Below, in pieces: positions 16,418 to 24,528 of a stretch of 46,900 nt of DNA. The translations under genes were made by a program, and so were the position numbers. Source of the stretch: Chloroflexota bacterium (GTDB lineage: Bacteria > Chloroflexota > Dehalococcoidia > Lucifugimonadales > Australimonadaceae); contig JADFQE010000005.1 in assembly GCA_022561985.1 (NCBI GenBank), positions 1-46,900 of the forward strand, written 5' to 3'. The stretch's first letter is position 1; every line of letters starts with the position of its first letter. The notes under the pieces were generated by a model. The model worked only from the letters and a program-made list of their open reading frames with translations, did no database searches and had not been told where the DNA came from.

Positions 16418-16777
16418 AACAGGACCAGGGCAAGCGCGAGCAAGCCTCCACCGCCGAAGCGCCGCGCCGTCCTTGAACCCTTCACGATCGCAACGCACGC
16501 ACATGCGCGCCAGCTTGCTAGCGCCAGCGACGCTGAGGAGCGTTCGCTGATTCTGGCGTCTGTCGACGCGTTGCGAGGTGAGGCCTTTCTGCCGCACCCA
16601 CCGGATGGTCGTTGCCTTAGTATGCTCACCTGAGCCGTGGGTGCGGCTGCAGGCCGCCAACGCCTTGTTGGGTCTGGGCCAGCCACGGCACGATGGCCGC
16701 GACGGTCCGGACATCACCGGACATCAAGGGAGACACCCTGCGAGTATCCACCCCCCAGGCCACACCAGCCAGCGGGC
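16403..16777. other. 375-bp intergenic region
   Basis: No gene seen. It holds the palindrome at 16402-16417, a second imperfect hairpin at 16526-16548 (nine pairs, one bulged T, loop GAGG), and a TAGTATGCTC box at 16619-16628 identical to the one before the class II aldolase. That box could be the -10 of the ligase gene, leaving a leader of about 145 bases. Confidence 0.4.
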
Positions 16778-18967
16778 ATGAGGAATGCCATCGAGGCCGG
16801 CTGGCTGCTGGCCGCTGCCCTGATCCCCCTGGCCGTCACCCACGAAGACTTCATGCTGGGCGCTACCGAGATGCCGAAGGTCTTCGTGCTGCGCACGACG
16901 GCGCTCTATCTCGTGGTGATGGTGACGCTCGAATGGGCGCTCAGCGGCCCGCGCACCACGAAGGAGGAGGGCGCCTTGCCCGGGCGGTTGTGGGGAGCGC
17001 TCTTGCACCATCCCGCACGCCTGGTCTACTTCGGCGCCGGCGCGGTCGTTGTTGCCAGCCTCGTCTCCGTTGCCTTCGCGCCGGTCAAGTCCATCGCGAT
17101 ATGGGGTATCGATCCGGGCTGGGATACCTACGCCCTCTTCAACCTCGCCAGCTATCTGGTGCTGTTCGCCGTCGTGGCCACGCATCTCCGGACGGGCGCC
17201 CAGCTTCGGCGGCTCGTGTGGGTGCTGACTGCCACCTCCATCGTGATCGGCCTCTACGCCTTCGGTCAGCGCTTCGGCTTCGACCCATTGAAGAACGACC
17301 CTGCTCCTGCGCTCCGTCCCGGATCGACCTTCGGCAACCCGATCCCCGTCAGCTCCTACTTGCTGATGACCCTTCCCCTGACGGTGGCGTTGTTCATGTC
17401 CTATCGCGACCGCATGTCGGCGTTGACGCACATCTGGATCGGGGCGGCCCTGATCGCTCTCCAGGCAACGGCCATCGTCTTCAGTCTGGCCCGTGGGACA
17501 TGGCTAGGCGTCGGGGTGGCCGAGATAGCGTTCGTCATCCTGTTGGCGTGGGTCGTTGGACCGCGCCATGTCGTGCGTCGCCTTGCCATCGCCGTTGTGG
17601 CTGGAGCGGTAACCGTCGTCATGATCGCCCTGCCGGTGGTGGGCAGCGCTCGTCCGGCGGGTGCCGCGGTCGTCGAACGCTTTGGCACTATCGCCCCGGC
17701 TATCGGTGGCGGCCTGAACAACCGCTTCACGATATGGACCACCGCCAAGGATGTGTATCTCAAAGTCCCCTGGGTGGACACCGAGCGCTTCCCGGAGATC
17801 CCTGACCTTGGCTTTCGGCCGCTTCGGCCCATCGTTGGCTACGGACCGGACATGTTCGGATACGCCTATCCGCTTGCGGGCGAGTCGACCTACACGTCCG
17901 AGCTGGCCGGCCACGGACACAACTTCTTCGTCCACACGGCGCTCGAGCTCGGCCTGCTGGGGGTGATGGCCTACGCGGGGCTGATCGGAGCGGTCGGGTG
18001 GTCCCTGTACCGCATGCTCCGGGCCGCGAGGGGGGGCAGGTATCCAACCTGGTTCGCGTACGTGCTCGTGGGGCTTGCGTCCGTGTTTTTCGGCCGCATC
18101 GTGGAGCAGATCACCGGGAGGGCGCAGGTCTCCGATCTCACGCTGTCGTGGATGCTCGCGGCGGTGGTCGTCGCCATGAGCGTCATGCGCCCGGACCAGG
18201 AGCAGGAGGTTCCCGCGGCTCGTGCGCCTCGCCCCCGGCGCAGGCCCCGCGCACGGGTCAACGGCCTGCGCCTCGGTGCCGCAGCCGCGGTGGCATCGGC
18301 CGTGCTCGTTCTCTGGCTCCCAGCTGTCTTCGCCCACGCGAACGCCGCGATCACGGCGGCCGACGCGCGATCGGCTGGGCAGGCCGGCCAAGGGGAACGG
18401 GCCTTCGACCTTCTCACGGAAGCGCGCGACCTCGCCCCGAGCGCATCCACGATCCACTTGGGCCTGGGCCAAGGACTGCTCGATGCCGGAAGCCGCCAAG
18501 AGGATCCGGAGCAGAAGGTAGGCCTGCTCGAGCAGGCCTACCAGGAGGCCCAGGCGGTCCTGGAACGCAACCCCCTGAACCAACGCGCGTGGCAGCTTGC
18601 AGGGGAGGTCCAGCGCGAGCTGGCCCGGGTCCGCCCGGAACGGACAGACGAGGCCATCCACGACAATCAGGTCCGCGTCGCGCTCCTGCCCGGCTTCTGG
18701 CAGGCGCGAGCGGGCCTGGCCTGGGCTTATGTGGAGCTGGAGTTGTTCGAAGATGGCCTCGCGGCGGTTGCGGTGGCCAAGGAGCTCGCCGTATCGGGAA
18801 GCGCAGGGTCGGCGGCTCACTTCGTGCACTACCTCGAAGCCCTTGCGCTCCAAGGCCTCGGCCGGAGGGCGGAGGCGATAGCTGCTGCGCGGCGGTCGAT
18901 GGCGGCGCGGCCCAACACCGCGGCGGAAGCGTTGCTCCAAGAGCTCACCGGCCAGAGCTCCTCTTGA
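16778..18967 (+). CDS. O-antigen ligase (Wzy_C)-like membrane protein with C-terminal TPR-like region
   Basis: 729 residues. About residues 1-520 form roughly twelve membrane spans, with a long outer loop ending in GHGHNFFVHTALELGLLG (about 380-397), the arrangement of WaaL/Wzy O-antigen ligases and polymerases where that His/Asn region is functional. The last ~190 residues are helical and Ala/Glu/Leu-rich (EARDLAPSASTIHLGLGQG and later repeats), like tetratricopeptide repeats seen in many bacterial O-antigen-ligase homologues. It probably joins or polymerises glycans at the outer face of the cytoplasmic membrane. The start was chosen where the first membrane span begins; no ribosome site is visible. 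Codon use looks less GC-biased than its neighbours, so transfer is possible. No other glycan gene adjoins it. Confidence 0.75.
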   Translation: MRNAIEAGWLLAAALIPLAVTHEDFMLGATEMPKVFVLRTTALYLVVMVTLEWALSGPRTTKEEGALPGRLWGALLHHPARLVYFGAGAVVVASLVSVAFAPVKSIAIWGIDPGWDTYALFNLASYLVLFAVVATHLRTGAQLRRLVWVLTATSIVIGLYAFGQRFGFDPLKNDPAPALRPGSTFGNPIPVSSYLLMTLPLTVALFMSYRDRMSALTHIWIGAALIALQATAIVFSLARGTWLGVGVAEIAFVILLAWVVGPRHVVRRLAIAVVAGAVTVVMIALPVVGSARPAGAAVVERFGTIAPAIGGGLNNRFTIWTTAKDVYLKVPWVDTERFPEIPDLGFRPLRPIVGYGPDMFGYAYPLAGESTYTSELAGHGHNFFVHTALELGLLGVMAYAGLIGAVGWSLYRMLRAARGGRYPTWFAYVLVGLASVFFGRIVEQITGRAQVSDLTLSWMLAAVVVAMSVMRPDQEQEVPAARAPRPRRRPRARVNGLRLGAAAAVASAVLVLWLPAVFAHANAAITAADARSAGQAGQGERAFDLLTEARDLAPSASTIHLGLGQGLLDAGSRQEDPEQKVGLLEQAYQEAQAVLERNPLNQRAWQLAGEVQRELARVRPERTDEAIHDNQVRVALLPGFWQARAGLAWAYVELELFEDGLAAVAVAKELAVSGSAGSAAHFVHYLEALALQGLGRRAEAIAAARRSMAARPNTAAEALLQELTGQSSS

Positions 18968-19016
18968 AACCTTATCGCAGGCTGAGCCCGCGAGGCGTCT
19001 CAGGACTGCGTCCGCC

Positions 19017-20168
19017 CTAGAAGTACCGCCAGAGCCACCACTTCTCGAAGGCCAGCTTCGCCTGGTAGATCAGCGGCGACGGGCCCCAGGTGCGGCTCTT
19101 GCCTCCGCCGAAGGGCGGCCACCCGGCCGGGTAGACGGTGCGGTTCGCGGCGGCGCTCCCGGCGCCGAAGGCGAGCAGTCATATGGTGTGCAGCCGCAGC
19201 GTCTCCGGCCGGCCGCGCCCGGTGATCGCGACGGCCAGGTTGTGCGCGACGACCTCCGCCTCCTGGTGCGCGACGATGCCCGCCTTGGAGGCCGGCACGT
19301 CGGCGCAGTCGCCGATCGCGTACACGTTGTCCCACCGCGTCGCCAGCGTGTCGTAGTCCACGCCGATCCCCGCCCGCGAGTCCACGAGCCCGCTGTCCAG
19401 GAGCACCTGCGCCGGCTCGTGGCGCGGCACCAGGAACAGCAGGTCGTAGGGCAGCGTGTAGCCGTAGAGCGCCCGCACGAGCTTCGCTTCGGGGTCCACC
19501 GACTCCACGGTGAAGCCGTAGTGCTGCTCGATGCCGCGGGCCTTGGACTGTGCGTCCATCCACACGGCCGGGTCGTGCGCCTCGCCGACCGGCTCCGGGT
19601 TGGGCGTGAAGTAGTCGATCTGGACCCGGTCGCGGATGCCGCGCCGCGTGAAGTAGTCGTCCAGCATCCACTGGGTCTCGAAGGGCGCGGGCGGGCAGCG
19701 GTACGGCCCCGGCGGGATGCCGACGACGATGCGGCCGCCCTCGAAACGCTCCAGCGCCTCGCGCGAGCGCACGGCCGCATCGAGCTCCCAGGGGTGGTGC
19801 GCGCCTTCGACCGAGCCCGGCACGAGCTCCGGCGCCGTCCGCAGTCCGAGCGAGATGATGAGGTGGTCGTAGGGCAGCGGCCCGGTGTCGAGGATGACTT
19901 GGCCCGCCTTGACGTCGATCCCGGTGATCTCCGCCTGGACGACGTTCACGTTGCGCCGCTCGAGGCGCTTGAGCTTGCGCTGGATGTCGCTCGGGCGGCG
20001 CTGGCCGACCATCAGGAACATGAACGCGGGCATGTAGACGTGCTCGGAGCGCCGGTCCACCAGCGTCACCTCGTGCTCCGCGCCGAGGGAGCGCCCGAGC
20101 CGCGTCGCGGCGACCACGCCGCCGCTGCCGCCGCCGAGGACGACGATGCTCTGGCGCGCGCCCCTCAC
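19017..20168 (-). CDS. Sulfide:quinone oxidoreductase-like flavoprotein with in-frame TGA at the redox Cys position
   Basis: 383 codons read through one internal TGA (19179-19181, codon 330). The N-terminal FAD motif is LGGGSGG (about 10-16) and the second FAD motif is AIGDCAD (about 285). The first redox cysteine is C158 in PYRCPPAPFE, as in SQR and flavocytochrome c sulfide dehydrogenase. The next redox Cys of that family would fall in LRLHTI-TGA-LLAFGAGSA, precisely at the TGA. The frame then stays open for 53 codons, through AKLAFEKWWLWRYF, the family's C-terminal membrane-binding end, to TAG. Either TGA encodes selenocysteine, or this is a fresh nonsense mutation or base error. The start is GTG at 20168, sharing bases with the upstream TGA stop. 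Family role: sulfide or related thiol oxidation to quinone at the membrane. Confidence 0.75.
19151..19167 (-). promoter_or_regulatory. Hairpin downstream of the in-frame TGA (possible SECIS element)
   Basis: In the mRNA, a 6-bp stem (CGGCGC / GCGCCG) with loop CGGGA starts 12 bases after the TGA. The loop G lies 19 bases after it, within the range reported for bacterial selenocysteine insertion elements. GC-rich hairpins are common here by chance, so this alone proves nothing. Confidence 0.25.
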
Positions 20169-20404
20169 GAAGACCCGCCCGGCGAGCGTCGTCCGCGGAC
20201 ATCCCGCGCGCGCTGCTCGCGCCATGCCGCCTGCTCGTCGCGGCCCTCGTCCACGAGCTCGGCGCCGAAGGTCGACGTCAGCCGCAGGAACGCGGAGAGC
20301 GCCACGTCCGAGGCGTCTCTGGCGAGCTCCGCGGCCCACTCGCGGCCACGCTTCGTCGCCAGCAAGAGGCCGACCACGAGGCCGATGCGCACGAGGAGAC
20401 TCAC
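20165..20404 (-). CDS. Small membrane-anchored protein of unknown function
   Basis: 79 residues with one hydrophobic span at about 2-17 (SLLVRIGLVVGLLLAT), then a charged helical part and a basic tail. I do not recognise the family; it resembles short anchored proteins of the YtxH kind only in layout. Its TGA stop overlaps the GTG start of the SQR-like gene (shared GTGA), implying translational coupling. The start is GTG at 20404, with no good ribosome site, 31 bases after the stop of the DapA-like gene. It may anchor or accompany the flavoprotein. The short direct repeats around 20420-20450 (GGCCTCACCG twice) lie just upstream. Confidence 0.55.
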   Translation of the reverse strand: MSLLVRIGLVVGLLLATKRGREWAAELARDASDVALSAFLRLTSTFGAELVDEGRDEQAAWREQRARDVRGRRSPGGSS

Positions 20405-20435
20405 CGTAAGCCCACCGGAGGCCTCACCGTGGGCC

Positions 20436-21407
20436 TCACCGGAGGAAGGTGTCCTCGCGGTCGAGGCTCGCGACCACGTCGGAGAAGGGCGGCGCTCCGC
20501 CCTCGACGCCTTCGATCAGGCCGATCTGGCGGAAGAACTGGCCGATCTGCGCGTGGTCGCGGGGCGAGACCGGCTTGTACGGCGGGCACGGGTCGCCCAG
20601 GTCGATGCCGAAGTGGCGCATGGCCGACTTCATCACGGGCGGCAGCCCGTAGGTGGCCCACTTGGCGGGGAACAGCGAGTAGAACCGCTGCCAGCGCTTC
20701 GCCTCGTCCATGTCGCCTTCTCGGAACGCGCGCACGATGCGCGCGCCGATCCGGTTGCCGGGCGGGGGCATGGTCGCGCCCGAGCCGCCCATGATCAGCG
20801 TCATCAGCAGCGGCTGCATCGTCGTGAAGTAACGGGCGTTCCCCGCGAGCTCGATCTCCTCGATGAGCCGCGAGATCTTGACGATGTCGCGGGAGCTCTC
20901 CTTGAAGAGCTGGACGTTGGGTATCTCGCTGAACCGGATCGTCACCTCGATGTTGGGGTCGGCGCCGGGGCCGGGGTTGTGGTAGGCGACGATGGGCAGC
21001 GGGCTCTGGGAGGCGACGAAGGTGAAGTAGTCGATGAGCTCCGCCATGGTCGGCTGTCCGCCCCACGGCCGCAGGGGCATGAGCACCTGGGCGTAGTCCG
21101 CTCCGATGGTCGCGGCATACTCGGCCATGTCGAGGACGACCCGCGGCGAGGGGTGCGACGTCCCGGCGAGCACGGGCACGCGCCCATCGACCATCTCCGT
21201 CCCGATGCGCAGGAGCTCCTTGCGCTCCTCGATCGAGAGCATGGTGTACTCGGCCGCCTCGACGGCACCGATGGAGATGCCGTCCGCGTCGGCGACGATG
21301 AAGTCGATCTCGCGCCCAAGCGCGTCGAAGTCGATGCCACCACCGTCCTTGAACGGCGTGAGGCACGCTCCAATGATGCCGCTGATCGCAGGCAACGCCA
21401 CGTTCAT
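20436..21407 (-). CDS. DapA-family lyase (dihydrodipicolinate synthase/N-acetylneuraminate lyase superfamily)
   Basis: 323 residues, a TIM barrel using a Schiff-base lysine. The Lys is in LFKESSRD (about residue 168), the catalytic Tyr in VAYHNPG (about 140), and the GTS motif near 85-87. Members condense or split pyruvate-type substrates; the divergence from true DapA (MPLRPWGG, PPPGNR) suggests a catabolic aldolase or hydratase rather than lysine synthesis. The start is ambiguous. ATG at 21407 has GAGGAG directly against it, which is too close, while GTG at 21401 has the ideal six-base gap, so translation may begin at GTG. The ribosome site directly follows a palindromic repeat (21413-21437). 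It leads a three-gene minus-strand run. Confidence 0.82.
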   Translation of the reverse strand: MNVALPAISGIIGACLTPFKDGGGIDFDALGREIDFIVADADGISIGAVEAAEYTMLSIEERKELLRIGTEMVDGRVPVLAGTSHPSPRVVLDMAEYAATIGADYAQVLMPLRPWGGQPTMAELIDYFTFVASQSPLPIVAYHNPGPGADPNIEVTIRFSEIPNVQLFKESSRDIVKISRLIEEIELAGNARYFTTMQPLLMTLIMGGSGATMPPPGNRIGARIVRAFREGDMDEAKRWQRFYSLFPAKWATYGLPPVMKSAMRHFGIDLGDPCPPYKPVSPRDHAQIGQFFRQIGLIEGVEGGAPPFSDVVASLDREDTFLR

Positions 21408-21412
21408 CTCCT

Positions 21413-21566
21413 CACAAGGGCACAGCCCTTGACCCACATTTAGTAGGGCCGCTGACCGCAGTATATCGTCCTCGTGCAGGAGCGACCCGGCCAGCGCCCA
21501 GCCGGGGGCCGCCATCAGTCGCGCCCTGCGCTGGCGAGTGGGTGCAGGGCTGTGCCCTGCCCCTTG
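21413..21566. repeat. Element of about 154 bp with inverted palindromic ends (copy 1)
   Basis: The left end, 21413-21437, contains the palindrome CAAGGGC-ACA-GCCCTTG followed by ACCCAC. The right end, from 21538, has the inverse order, GTGGGTGCAGGGC-TGT-GCCCTGC, then CCCCTTG to 21566. It fills the divergent gap between the DapA-like gene and the amidohydrolase. The left 25 bases are identical to those at 28964-28988. The interior contains CCAGCGCC and GCGCTGG segments, also present in the second copy. It could be a miniature non-autonomous mobile element or a divergent regulatory unit. TATACT boxes occur at 21460-21465 (minus) and 21567-21572 (plus). Confidence 0.6.
21460..21465 (-). promoter_or_regulatory. 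Putative -10 box (TATACT) for the DapA-like gene
   Basis: TATACT on the minus strand about 55 bases before the start codon. If used, the palindrome at 21413-21437 would lie in the 5' leader directly before the ribosome site and could control translation by folding. Confidence 0.4.
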
Positions 21567-21572
21567 TATACT
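21567..21572 (+). promoter_or_regulatory. Putative -10 box (TATACT) for the amidohydrolase at 21605
   Basis: TATACT directly follows the right end of the palindromic element and precedes the start codon by 32 bases. There is no standard -35; the palindrome occupies that place. Confidence 0.4.
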
Positions 21573-21604
21573 CGGCGTCGGTTCGAAGCTTGGGGAGGAT
21601 GCGC

Positions 21605-22777
21605 ATGCTGAACGGCCAGAAGGTGTTTGACGCCGATACGCACATCCACCCGTCCATCGAGTCGCTGGAGCCGTACCTCGACCCGGGATTCAGGGCGCGG
21701 CTGCCGGAGCTTGAGAAGTACAAGGTGGGTGCGCGCTCGGACCAGACCACCACGCCGCGGGAGGACCCCTCGCGCCACCACTACGCCCTCGGCCTCACGG
21801 GCTACCGGCGTCCGCTGGGCGAGGCGGAGCCGCGCGAGTCGAAGGACACGCACCAGCGGCTGCACTGGGGCCAGTACACCGGCAAGAAGCTGCCGGCCGT
21901 CGGCGTGATCGACGACGCGGCCGAGGCCAGGATCGCCGACATGGACGAGGAGGGCACGGACGTCCACATGATGGTGCCCGACGTCGGCATCGGCATCTCG
22001 CTGCTGGGGGACCCGGCGCTGGAGATGGGGCTGATCCGCGCCTACCACCGGTTCGCCGCCGACTTCTGCGGCGCGCACCCCGGCCGGTTCAAGGCGTTCC
22101 TCGTGGCCTCGGGCACCGCCATCGAGGAGTCGGTGGCCGAGATCCAGGCGTGGGGCGACGCACCGTGGGTGGCCGGCGTCTGGCCCTACCCAGGCCCCGA
22201 CCAGCCGCTCGACCACCCGCAGCTCGAGCCCTTCTGGAAGGCGGCGGCCGACAAGAACCTCGCCATCGTCCACCACTCCATGACGTGGGTGCCGCCGTAC
22301 TTCCCCGGCTACCGGGACATGGACGACAACCGCTTCCTGGCGCGTCTGTGCTCGCACCCGTGGGGCGCGATGAAGTTCATGGCCTCGTTCATCGGCGGCG
22401 GCATCCTCGACCGCTACCCGGACCTCCGGCTCGGCATCCTGGAGTCGGGCGTGGGCTGGCTGCCCTTCTGGGTGCGGCGGATGGAGGACCAGGTGGCCTA
22501 CGTGGGCTTCACGGCCGACCTCAAGCACAAGGTCACCGACTACGTGACGGGCGGGCGGTTCTTCGCCAGCATCGAGATGGTCGAGGACGAGGACATGATC
22601 AAGATGGTCATGGACTTCCTCGGCGACGACCTGCTGATGTACGCCTCGGACTACCCGCACGCGGAGTGCAAGTTCCCCGACTCGCCCTCGCTGGTCACGG
22701 GCTGGAAGAGCATCCCGCCGGCCTCGATGAAGAAGCTCATGTGGGACAACGCGCAGCGGTTCCTCGGCGGCTCGTAG
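21605..22777 (+). CDS. Metal-dependent amidohydrolase (Amidohydro_2), long subtype
   Basis: 390 residues. The N-terminal metal motif is DADTHIH (residues 9-15, HxH at 13 and 15), with ILESGVGWLPFW near 278 and YASDYPHAE near 345 carrying the conserved Asp. It is a paralogue of the gene at 399-1580, and shares the MxNGxKVxD opening with the short-subtype gene at 3339-4388. Family role: hydrolysis or decarboxylation of a carboxylated ring or related compound in the cytoplasm. The start: GGGGAGG (21593-21598) abuts a first ATG at 21599, but stands six bases before the second ATG at 21605, so the second is chosen. It is transcribed away from the DapA-like gene across the palindromic element. Confidence 0.83.
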   Translation: MLNGQKVFDADTHIHPSIESLEPYLDPGFRARLPELEKYKVGARSDQTTTPREDPSRHHYALGLTGYRRPLGEAEPRESKDTHQRLHWGQYTGKKLPAVGVIDDAAEARIADMDEEGTDVHMMVPDVGIGISLLGDPALEMGLIRAYHRFAADFCGAHPGRFKAFLVASGTAIEESVAEIQAWGDAPWVAGVWPYPGPDQPLDHPQLEPFWKAAADKNLAIVHHSMTWVPPYFPGYRDMDDNRFLARLCSHPWGAMKFMASFIGGGILDRYPDLRLGILESGVGWLPFWVRRMEDQVAYVGFTADLKHKVTDYVTGGRFFASIEMVEDEDMIKMVMDFLGDDLLMYASDYPHAECKFPDSPSLVTGWKSIPPASMKKLMWDNAQRFLGGS

Positions 22778-22802
22778 CGTGCTCGCCGCGCGGGCTTAGC
22801 GG

Positions 22803-22878
22803 CCCGGCCAGCGCGCAACCGCACCCGCCTTCGACCGACGCCCTGCGCCTAGCGAGTGGGTGCAGGGCCACGCCCTGC
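22803..22878. repeat. Half copy of the palindromic element
   Basis: The end 22856-22878 (GTGGGTGCAGGGC-CAC-GCCCTGC) matches the right end of copy 1 except in the three-base loop. About 50 bases upstream a CCCGGCCAGCGC block is shared at nearly the same distance (22803 here, 21487 in copy 1). The opposite palindrome is absent. It points rightward, toward the small membrane protein and the bicupin. Confidence 0.55.
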
Positions 22879-23045
22879 CTATGTCCTGGCGTAGGCGTCG
22901 GCTGCTATCGGGCGCGGCGCGCACCGAGCAACTCCGCAGACAGCGCATGCGCGCGCATGGTATCTTTCGATACGGCAGACGCAACGGCGGCCGAGCTCGT
23001 CAGGCAAGTCTGCCACCAGCGCGGATCCCCCCTCAGGACGGTTTC

Positions 23046-23177
23046 ATGGAAAGTGGCCCACACCCCGGATTCCTCATCGCCATCGGCACCTGGACCGCGA
23101 TCCAGCTCGTCACGATCTCGGTCGGCATTTACATGATGCGCAAGGAGCAGCGCCGCACGCAGTCCGCGGCGAGCTAG
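23046..23177 (+). CDS. Small single-span membrane protein
   Basis: 43 residues: a short polar start (MESGPHP), one hydrophobic span (FLIAIGTWTAIQLVTISVGI, about 9-28), and a basic Arg/Lys/Gln-rich end, which predicts an N-out, C-in single-pass protein. AGGACGG lies eight bases upstream of the ATG. The frame is also open upstream, but that part is Arg-rich and covers the repeat, so I take the internal ATG. Function unknown; it precedes the bicupin gene by 121 bases, including a run of ten C at 23198-23207. Confidence 0.45.
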   Translation: MESGPHPGFLIAIGTWTAIQLVTISVGIYMMRKEQRRTQSAAS

Positions 23178-23298
23178 CTCCCGGGCACGCCCTTCATCCC
23201 CCCCCCCTAGCCCCGACCCGTGGGCGAGCGCGGCCGCTTGCGTCGCGTAGAACACGGCGTCAGCAGACCAACGGATGGACCGCAGGAGGCAACGAGCG

Positions 23299-24453
23299 AT
23301 GGCAGAGGCGGCAAAGGCGACGGAGAGCGCGAGGCTCAAGTGGAAGCCGGCACCCGGCGAGCGCGTGGGCCCCTACGAATACTGGGTGCGGCAGACGGGC
23401 TTGCCGGTGCTCCGCGGTCACTACGTCGCCGACGTCCGCACCGCCGAGCTCGGCTGGTGGGCCGAGCGGGAGTGCAGCGCGGCCTTCGTGGACCTCCAGG
23501 GCCAGGGGAGCCTCATGGAGGGCAGGATCACCGAGATACCGCCCGGCGTGACGCTGCCGCCGCTCAAGTTCGGCCTCGACGAGGTGGTCTACGTCCTCAA
23601 GGGGCGCGGGTTCACGACGCTGTGGCGCGGGGACGGCGAGGGGAAGCGGACGATCGAGTGGGGCCCGCACAGCCTGATGCTGCTGCCCCGCAACTACACG
23701 CACCAGCTCACGAACGCCCAGGGCAGCGAGACGGTGCGCCTGCTCCACTACAACGCGCTCCCCATGGCGATGGCGGCGGTGCCCGACCCGTCCGTCCACT
23801 TCGACAACCCCTACCTGCAGCCGGGGATGATCCCGGAGGAGGAGACGGAGTTCTTCGCGGCCGCGAAGATGGTGCCGGGGCGCCGAAGGATCAGCGTCAT
23901 GTGGTCGGGGAACTTCTTCCCCGACCTCGCGGTCTGGGACCAGCTCCGGCGGAGCGAGAGCCGCGGCGCCGGCGGCTCGATCGTGCAGTTCTACTTCCCC
24001 GGCATCCCCTTCAACGCGCACATGTCGGTGTTCCCGAAGCAGACCTACAAGAAGACGCACCGCCACGGCCCCGGACCCTTCCGGCCGGGCGCGCTGCTCG
24101 TCGTCGTCTCGGGCGAGGGGCACACGATCATGTGGCCGCACGACGACGAGGACGCGGAGAAGGTCGTCATCCCCTGGCACGAAGGGACCATCTTCAACCC
24201 TCCGGACAAGTGGTTCCACGGCCACTACAACGTGGGTGTGGAGCCCGCCCGGTACATCGCGATCCAGCCGCCGCAGCACTTCAGCGAGCACAAGTCGATC
24301 TCGATCGACGTCGAGTACGCGGACGAGGAGTCGTGGATCCGTGAGAAGTTCGAGGCCGAGCTCGCGAAGCGCGGCCTGACGTCGTTGATGCCACCCGAGG
24401 TCTACACGGACCCCGACTACCAGTGGACGTACCGGGACGACGAGGAGTCGTAA
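23299..24453 (+). CDS. Bicupin protein (copy 1)
   Basis: 384 residues with two cupin barrels. The first (about 75-150) has the cupin pattern PPGVTLPPLKFGLDEVVYVLKG but no HxH, so it lacks a normal metal site. The second (about 235-320) has KKTHRHGPG (HxH near 254/256) followed by VVSGEG and a later HGHYN histidine, which fits a mononuclear metal centre. Layout recalls gentisate/salicylate dioxygenase-like bicupins, with the active site in one barrel, but the function is not known. A clear paralogue lies at 35364-36512; both share LELGWW or AELGWW near the start, LLHYNxxPMAM in the middle and a DPDYQWxY ending. CAGGAGG (23283-23289) fixes the ATG at 23299. Convergent with the gene at 24529. 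Confidence 0.75.
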   Translation: MAEAAKATESARLKWKPAPGERVGPYEYWVRQTGLPVLRGHYVADVRTAELGWWAERECSAAFVDLQGQGSLMEGRITEIPPGVTLPPLKFGLDEVVYVLKGRGFTTLWRGDGEGKRTIEWGPHSLMLLPRNYTHQLTNAQGSETVRLLHYNALPMAMAAVPDPSVHFDNPYLQPGMIPEEETEFFAAAKMVPGRRRISVMWSGNFFPDLAVWDQLRRSESRGAGGSIVQFYFPGIPFNAHMSVFPKQTYKKTHRHGPGPFRPGALLVVVSGEGHTIMWPHDDEDAEKVVIPWHEGTIFNPPDKWFHGHYNVGVEPARYIAIQPPQHFSEHKSISIDVEYADEESWIREKFEAELAKRGLTSLMPPEVYTDPDYQWTYRDDEES

Positions 24454-24528
24454 GGGCGCGCCTCGCGGCGAGCGACGGCCCGCGCGCAGGCTCATGGGCG
24501 CCGCGCAGCGCGGCCAACGGCCCCCGCG

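Noticed and set aside
19179-19181. Genome-wide reading of TGA as tryptophan or another amino acid
   Set aside because: Several good genes in the window (for example those ending at 18967, 44446, 20436 and 36536) terminate with TGA at the expected family length.
21580-21600. GGTTCGAAGC resembling a tRNA T-arm
   Set aside because: No acceptor, D or anticodon arms can be built around it; it is leader sequence of the amidohydrolase gene.
23198-23207. Run of ten C as a possible phase-variation tract
   Set aside because: It is intergenic, not in a promoter spacer or coding frame that I can define, and such runs are error-prone in GC-rich assemblies.
24500-24514. Palindrome GCCGCGC-A-GCGCGGC between convergent genes as a terminator
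   Set aside because: One-base loop and no U-run; chance is high in this GC-rich gap, so it is not listed as a feature.
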